From contig NZ_JACBGI020000001.1 of the NCBI RefSeq assembly GCF_013391765.2, forward strand, positions 186,001 to 250,000: a stretch of DNA of 64,000 nt, in the 5' to 3' direction. This stretch comes from Thiomicrorhabdus heinhorstiae. GTDB taxonomy: Bacteria > Pseudomonadota > Gammaproteobacteria > Thiomicrospirales > Thiomicrospiraceae. Within the stretch, counting starts at the first letter, position 1. Each line of letters starts with the position of its first letter. Positions 59,443 through 64,000 of this stretch are shown here, piece by piece. Both the position numbers and the translations under genes were made by a program. The notes beneath the pieces are model-generated. The model saw only the letters and a list, made by a program, of their open reading frames with translations, did not search any database and was not told the DNA's origin.

Positions 59443-60362
59443 GCGCTTTTAGTCCCATCAGTAACATTAAGATTAAACAGTCTTTTCGGTTTAATTAACT
59501 GTTTTGCTTCCTGCCACTCACCGACACCGAAACAACGACCATCCGGATCATAAAAACGAACCAGTTCTGTGTTCGGCTTGGATAGAGCTAATTTACCGCC
59601 GTGTTGCAGAAGCACCGTTTGTTCAGCATCCAGATACAGGGCTTCAAATGCTTGCAAAGCGATATCCAAAGGTTGCAGACACTGCACCTTCCGTTCTTCT
59701 ATCTGTTCGATGGTCAGCATATCATCGCCGCTTAAAGAGCCGGTTTGCGTGCGGTGCAAAGCGGTTAAATGGCCCACTGTGCCTAAGGCGACAGCAATAT
59801 CCTCACCTAGGGTACGCACATAGGTTCCTTTGGAACAGTGAACATCGAATACGATTTCATGCTCATTAAACGAGATAAGTTGCAGTTCGAGAATGTGTAT
59901 CTTACGGGCAGGACGCTCGATTTCGATCCCTTGTCGTGCATACCAATACAAGGGCTTTCCCTGATATTTCAGAGCGGAATACATCGGAGGTATCTGCTCA
60001 ATTTCACCAAGGAAAGTATGTAAAACCTTCTCAATACCTTCACGACTCAATTGCGGGACAGGCTTAACCTCAATGATCTCACCTTCGGTATCGCCACTGT
60101 TGCTACGTTCGCCTAACTTCAAGGTCGCGGTATAGCGCTTATCGGAGTCCAGCAGCAGTCCGGAGACTTTAGTCGCCTCGCCGAGACAGATCGGCAGCAA
60201 ACCGGTAGCAAACGGGTCTAAAGCGCCGGTATGGCCGGCTTTTTTAGCATTAAAAATGCGTCGAACCTGCTGCAGAATACCGTTGGAAGAGACATCGGCC
60301 GGTTTATTTAACAGCACAATGCCATTAACCGCCTGACGCGGCGGATGACGAAACTGACTCAT
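59439..60362 (-). CDS. truB: tRNA pseudouridine-55 synthase TruB
   Basis: A 307-residue enzyme that makes pseudouridine at position 55 in tRNA T loops. The catalytic Asp49 lies in GHTGALDPFATGLLP. VLLNKPADVSSNGIL is the N-terminal signature, and the C-terminal PUA domain is present with GRCFGVGEW. It follows rbfA by two bases and overlaps the methyltransferase start, in the conserved infB-rbfA-truB order. Confidence 0.95.
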   Translation of the reverse strand: MSQFRHPPRQAVNGIVLLNKPADVSSNGILQQVRRIFNAKKAGHTGALDPFATGLLPICLGEATKVSGLLLDSDKRYTATLKLGERSNSGDTEGEIIEVKPVPQLSREGIEKVLHTFLGEIEQIPPMYSALKYQGKPLYWYARQGIEIERPARKIHILELQLISFNEHEIVFDVHCSKGTYVRTLGEDIAVALGTVGHLTALHRTQTGSLSGDDMLTIEQIEERKVQCLQPLDIALQAFEALYLDAEQTVLLQHGGKLALSKPNTELVRFYDPDGRCFGVGEWQEAKQLIKPKRLFNLNVTDGTKSA

Positions 60363-60364
60363 AT

Positions 60365-60730
60365 TTATTTTTTATTTAACGCTTTATTAATCAAGTCTTC
60401 GATATGTTGAACACGTTCAGGAACCGTATCAAAATAAAAGCGCAGGTCAGGGACGATTCGCAGCTGTAAACGCTTGCCGATTTCACTGCGGAAAAAACCT
60501 TTGGCTTTTTGCAAAGCTTGTAATGTCTCGGCAACTTCCGGATCTTCGGAATTACAACCGATTAGCGAAAAATGGATTTTAGCAACACTTAAATCCTTGG
60601 AAATCTGACATTCGGTAATCGTCATTTTCTGAAAACGCGGATCCTTGACTTCCTGCACAATCAATTGTGCCAAAGTACGCTTGATTTCCTGGGCAACACG
60701 AGTCGGGCGACTCACCGTTGGTTGATTCAT
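60365..60730 (-). CDS. rbfA: Ribosome-binding factor A
   Basis: A 121-residue KH-fold factor that helps mature the 30S subunit and 16S rRNA 5' end. The segments RPTRVAQEIKRTLAQLI, VKDPRFQKMTITECQISKDL and RIVPDLRFYFDTVPERVQHIEDLI are the family core. It lies between infB and truB. A hairpin with a T run precedes it (60787-60813). Confidence 0.95.
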   Translation of the reverse strand: MNQPTVSRPTRVAQEIKRTLAQLIVQEVKDPRFQKMTITECQISKDLSVAKIHFSLIGCNSEDPEVAETLQALQKAKGFFRSEIGKRLQLRIVPDLRFYFDTVPERVQHIEDLINKALNKK

Positions 60731-60786
60731 AACTTCTTATTCCTCGTAATAAAAGGGTGCAAGAAACATCCCGGCGACCCTTTAGA

Positions 60787-60813
60787 CGAAAAAATGCCCC
60801 GAAGGGCATTTTC
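60787..60813 (-). terminator. Intrinsic terminator-like hairpin between infB and rbfA
   Basis: AAAATGCCC / GGGGCATTTT stem (60791-60813) with a short TTC-type loop, followed on the minus strand by TTTTTTCG. As rbfA and truB follow, it would reduce rather than stop transcription. Confidence 0.75.
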
Positions 60814-60865
60814 AAATGCAACTTTCACCGCGGACTTAACCCCGACAACGAAAATTTAGCGTGCT

Positions 60866-63373
60866 TTAATCCAAAGTACGTTTGACTTCGATACGCTCGT
60901 AACACTCGATCTGGTCACCGACTCTAACGTCATTATAGTCTTTAACCCCAATACCGCATTCCATACCTTTTTGTACTTCGTTCACATCGTCTTTGAAGCG
61001 ACGCAATGATTCCAGAACACCTTCGTAGATAACGACGTTTTCACGCAGTACACGAATCGGGTTATTACGCTTCACGCTACCGTCGATAATCATACATCCG
61101 GCAATGGCACCGATTTTAGGCGCCTTAAAGACGTCACGTACATCAGCGATACCAACAATATCTTCGCGGAAGTCCGGAGCCAGCTTACCTTCAACGGCAC
61201 GTTTCACTTCATCGACGATTTCATAGATAACGCTATAGTATTTCAAACTGATACCTTCGTTATCGATAATGCGCTTGGCCGAAGCATCGGCACGAACGTT
61301 GAAACCGAAAATCAAAGCTTCAGAAGCCAACGCCAAGTTAGCGTCGGTCTCGGTGATACCACCAACACCTGACGCGATCACATTAACTTTAACTTCATCG
61401 TTCGACAGCTTAACCAATGCATCGGTAATCGCTTCAATCGAACCTTGAACGTCCGCTTTAAGAATGATATTAATGTTTTGTATCTCGCCTTCAGCCATCT
61501 TGTTGAACATATTATCCAACTTGGATTTTTGCTGACGAGCAATCTTAAGTTCTTTGTTTTTCGCTTGACGGAACATCGCTGCTTCACGCGCTTTACGCTC
61601 GGATTCAACGGTAATCATTTCGTCACCGGCAACCGGCACGCCGGAAAGCCCTAAAATCTCAACCGGAATAGACGGACCAGCCTCATCGATCATATCACCC
61701 GTATCGCCGACAAGCGCACGGACACGACCATATTCCATACCGCACAAAGCGATATCGCCTTTTCTCAAGGTGCCGACTTGGACCAGAACGGTTGCCACCG
61801 GACCACGCCCCTTATCAAGACGTGATTCAATTACCACACCTTTAACCGGACCTTCGGTCGGTGCTTCAAGCTCAAGGATTTCAGCTTGCAGCGAGATCGC
61901 ATCCAGCAGCTCATCTACGCCCATACCGGTTTTCGCTGAAACAGGCACAAACTGGACGTCACCACCCCACTCTTCGGGAACGACTTCTTCGGCAACCAAT
62001 TCCTGTTTAACGCGTTCAGGGTTGGCACTTTCCTTATCCATTTTATTGATCGCAACGACGATACCGACACCGGATGCCTTGGCGTGCTGAATCGCTTCCT
62101 TGGTCTGCGGCATAACGCCGTCATCTGCGGCAACAACGATAACAACCACGTCAGTAACCTTGGCACCGCGAGCACGCATGGCGGTAAAGGCCGCGTGCCC
62201 CGGAGTATCGATAAAGGTCAAACCACCCATATTGGTGTCGACATGGTAGGCACCGATGTGCTGAGTGATTCCCCCGGCTTCGCCGAATGCAACCTTGGCC
62301 TTACGGATATAGTCAAGTAAGGATGTTTTACCGTGGTCAACGTGACCCATGATAGTAACAACCGGTGAACGTTTTACCGTCGCACCGTTGTACTCTTGCG
62401 CAGTGACTTCGTCTTCGATGGTTGTTTCGGTAAATGCAACCGGCTTATGCCCCATCTCTTCAACAATCAACATGGCCGTATCTTGATCCAGAATCTGATT
62501 GATCGTCGCCATCGTTCCCAGATTCATCATCATGTACTTGATGATTTCACCGGATTTAACCGACATGGCATCAGCCAGAGCAGATAAAGTAATACTTTCC
62601 GGAACTTTGACTTCCTTGATCACAGGCGCAGTCGGTTTTTGGAAAACGTGATCATTCAAAGCTTTCTTAGCTAGGCCTTTCTTACGTCCTTTACCGCCGC
62701 GGCGGCCGCTAGCATCGACATCATCATCCGCGATGACTTTACGACCCTTGACCGGTGGTTTTTTAGTTTTGGCACGAAGACCATCTTCACCGTCATTCTT
62801 TTTACGGCTTTCATGATGCTTCTGATCTTTCTGCTTTTTAGCAGCCTTAGAGTGATCTTCTTTAGGAGGCATAGGAGCACCTGAAGACGATTCACCATCA
62901 GTTTCGGCACCTTTAGCGCTAACCGGGTTCTCCTTCTTCTCAGCCTGAGCTTGCTGAGTCTGCTCAACCACCGCAGGAGTTTCCTGGGCTGCAACTACAG
63001 GTGTCGCCACCGCCTCTTCGTTAACCGTTTCCTCAATTTCAGGAATCGCTTCTTCCACTACCGTTTCAGGAGCTGTTTCAGCTTTTTTGACATAGGTGCG
63101 TTTTTTGCGCACTTCGACGTTAACGGTTCTTTTTCCGGAACCTGCCGATAAATTCAACGTTTGCTTACGGCGTAACGTGACTTTTTCAGGAGTCGCTTCG
63201 GTCTTTTCACCATGCAGGCTTTTCAAATAAGCCAACAAAGTGCGTTTTTCTTCGTCGCTAATAGCATCATTCGGTTTTTTGCCTTTAATGCCGGATTCTC
63301 CCAGCTGAGTTAGCAAACGGTCTACCGATAGGTTGAGTGTCTCTGCAAATTGTTTAATCGATACTTCTGTCAT
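60866..63373 (-). CDS. infB: Translation initiation factor IF-2
   Basis: An 835-residue GTPase that places initiator tRNA on the 30S subunit. The first 50 residues are the IF2_N domain ([20 protein letters not shown]), followed by a low-complexity Lys/Glu/Ala-rich linker to about residue 270. The G domain has GHVDHGKTS (G1, near 345), DTPGHAAFT (G3) and NKMD (G4). Domains II, III and C-terminal tRNA-binding domain follow. It is preceded by nusA on the same strand with 19 bases between. Confidence 0.97.
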   Translation of the reverse strand: MTEVSIKQFAETLNLSVDRLLTQLGESGIKGKKPNDAISDEEKRTLLAYLKSLHGEKTEATPEKVTLRRKQTLNLSAGSGKRTVNVEVRKKRTYVKKAETAPETVVEEAIPEIEETVNEEAVATPVVAAQETPAVVEQTQQAQAEKKENPVSAKGAETDGESSSGAPMPPKEDHSKAAKKQKDQKHHESRKKNDGEDGLRAKTKKPPVKGRKVIADDDVDASGRRGGKGRKKGLAKKALNDHVFQKPTAPVIKEVKVPESITLSALADAMSVKSGEIIKYMMMNLGTMATINQILDQDTAMLIVEEMGHKPVAFTETTIEDEVTAQEYNGATVKRSPVVTIMGHVDHGKTSLLDYIRKAKVAFGEAGGITQHIGAYHVDTNMGGLTFIDTPGHAAFTAMRARGAKVTDVVVIVVAADDGVMPQTKEAIQHAKASGVGIVVAINKMDKESANPERVKQELVAEEVVPEEWGGDVQFVPVSAKTGMGVDELLDAISLQAEILELEAPTEGPVKGVVIESRLDKGRGPVATVLVQVGTLRKGDIALCGMEYGRVRALVGDTGDMIDEAGPSIPVEILGLSGVPVAGDEMITVESERKAREAAMFRQAKNKELKIARQQKSKLDNMFNKMAEGEIQNINIILKADVQGSIEAITDALVKLSNDEVKVNVIASGVGGITETDANLALASEALIFGFNVRADASAKRIIDNEGISLKYYSVIYEIVDEVKRAVEGKLAPDFREDIVGIADVRDVFKAPKIGAIAGCMIIDGSVKRNNPIRVLRENVVIYEGVLESLRRFKDDVNEVQKGMECGIGVKDYNDVRVGDQIECYERIEVKRTLD

Positions 63374-63392
63374 TGAAACTCTCCCCTTTTAA

Positions 63393-64000
63393 TTATTCGA
63401 ACCATGGTGCACGCGCTTTCATGATCAATTCTGCTGCTGCATCTTCGTTCATTTCGACATACTCAAGCAGTTCATCAGTACCCAGTTCCGCCAGGTCTTC
63501 TTGAGTAATCACCCCTTTCGAGGCTAATTGTTTCGCCATTTCCGGAGTCATACCTTCCAGATTCAACAAATCTTCCGCCGGCTCAGCCAAAGCAGCCTTC
63601 TCTTCTTCGGCAATCGCCTGTGTTAACAGTGCATCTTTCGCACGTTGTTTCAACTCGGAAACAATATCCTCGTCAAATCCGTCAATTTCCAGCATTTCCG
63701 TAGCAGGAACATAGGCCACTTCTTCCAAAGAGGTAAAACCTTCTTCAACCAGAACAACCGCCATCTCTTCATCAACATCCAATGCATTGATAAAGACATC
63801 CATCTGATCCTTGGATTCGGTTTCATGCTTCTCGGCCATTTCCGACTGAGTCATGACATTCAGTTCCCAACCCGTCAACTCGGAAGCCAAACGGATGTTT
63901 TGACCATTTTTACCGATCGCCTGAGACAACTGTTCGTCTTCTACGGCCAAGTCCATGGTGTGTTTATCTTCATCAACCATGATCGAGGTGACTTCAGCAG
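63393..64000 (-). CDS. nusA: NusA, transcription termination/antitermination factor (C-terminal part)
   Basis: The gene continues beyond the window's right edge; 202 codons are visible. The first visible residues (AEVTSI, then VDEDKHTMDLAVEDEQLS and GKNGQNIRLASELTGWE) belong to the second KH domain. Two acidic AR-type repeats follow: residues around LVEEGFTSLEEVAYVPATEM and LASKGVITQEDLAELGTDEL, as in E. coli NusA, whose acidic tail masks RNA binding until released. It is the start of the nusA-infB-rbfA-truB operon. Confidence 0.95.
   Translation of the reverse strand, partial: AEVTSIMVDEDKHTMDLAVEDEQLSQAIGKNGQNIRLASELTGWELNVMTQSEMAEKHETESKDQMDVFINALDVDEEMAVVLVEEGFTSLEEVAYVPATEMLEIDGFDEDIVSELKQRAKDALLTQAIAEEEKAALAEPAEDLLNLEGMTPEMAKQLASKGVITQEDLAELGTDELLEYVEMNEDAAAELIMKARAPWFE

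Overview
The window is a mostly core-genome stretch of a gammaproteobacterium. It has the clpPX-lon and nusA-infB-rbfA-truB-rpsO-pnp gene orders, proteobacterial outer-membrane genes (lipoprotein export, porin) and a ubiG-phosphatase-yciK cluster as in Pseudomonas. A sulfide:quinone reductase next to ordinary biosynthetic genes suggests a sulfur-oxidising lineage such as Thiomicrospira, Hydrogenovibrio or Thiomicrorhabdus. That placement is inference; no rRNA is present. I see no insertion sequence, prophage or CRISPR array.

Layout. 1-1647 (+): end of ubiG, a MupP/Gph-like phosphatase and a YciK-like reductase. 1696-7913 (-): a four-gene YejABEF/Opp-type peptide ABC importer. It is divergent from fabI (8132-8908), and an 11-bp perfect inverted repeat sits across both putative -10 boxes. 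9194-9611 (-): two identical tRNA-Val/tRNA-Asp cassettes behind one strong promoter. 9736-16156 (-): the proteostasis block tig-clpP-clpX-lon-hupB. 16465-24186: a small membrane protein, an ABC-F ATPase, a LolD-LolC/E lipoprotein releaser, a TRIC-like channel, SQR, and an RND-like membrane protein without porter domains. 24359-28509 (+): mfd and a CsiV-like gene. 28898-31085 (+): a periplasmic solute-binding protein paired with a membrane diguanylate cyclase. 31100-35499 (-): TPP riboswitch and thiC-thiO-thiS-thiG. 35723-37458 (+): Sel1-repeat protein, a two-helix membrane protein, and a short one-helix peptide. 37765-38742 (-): pgsA and tRNA-Gly-Cys-Leu. Then uvrC divergent from sppA, a repeat-rich lipoprotein, a short cysteine-containing ORF with a leader ORF and terminator, acnB, purB, a RoxA-type ribosomal oxygenase, a host-attachment-family protein, a DUF1810 protein, a porin and a PreP-like M16 protease. 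55229-64000 (-): pnp, rpsO, a lone cyclic-nucleotide-binding protein, a rhodanese-methyltransferase fusion, truB, rbfA, infB and the end of nusA.

Most of the window is ordinary housekeeping. Less expected points are the lipoprotein 41953-43083, whose PA-x-Y-K units recur at 23-residue spacing; the leader-plus-small-ORF unit at 43462-43722; the binding protein/cyclase pair; the stripped-down RND protein; the membrane-anchored importer binding protein; and the palindromic divergent promoter upstream of fabI. None is proven to be a new system; each is reported with the test that would settle it.
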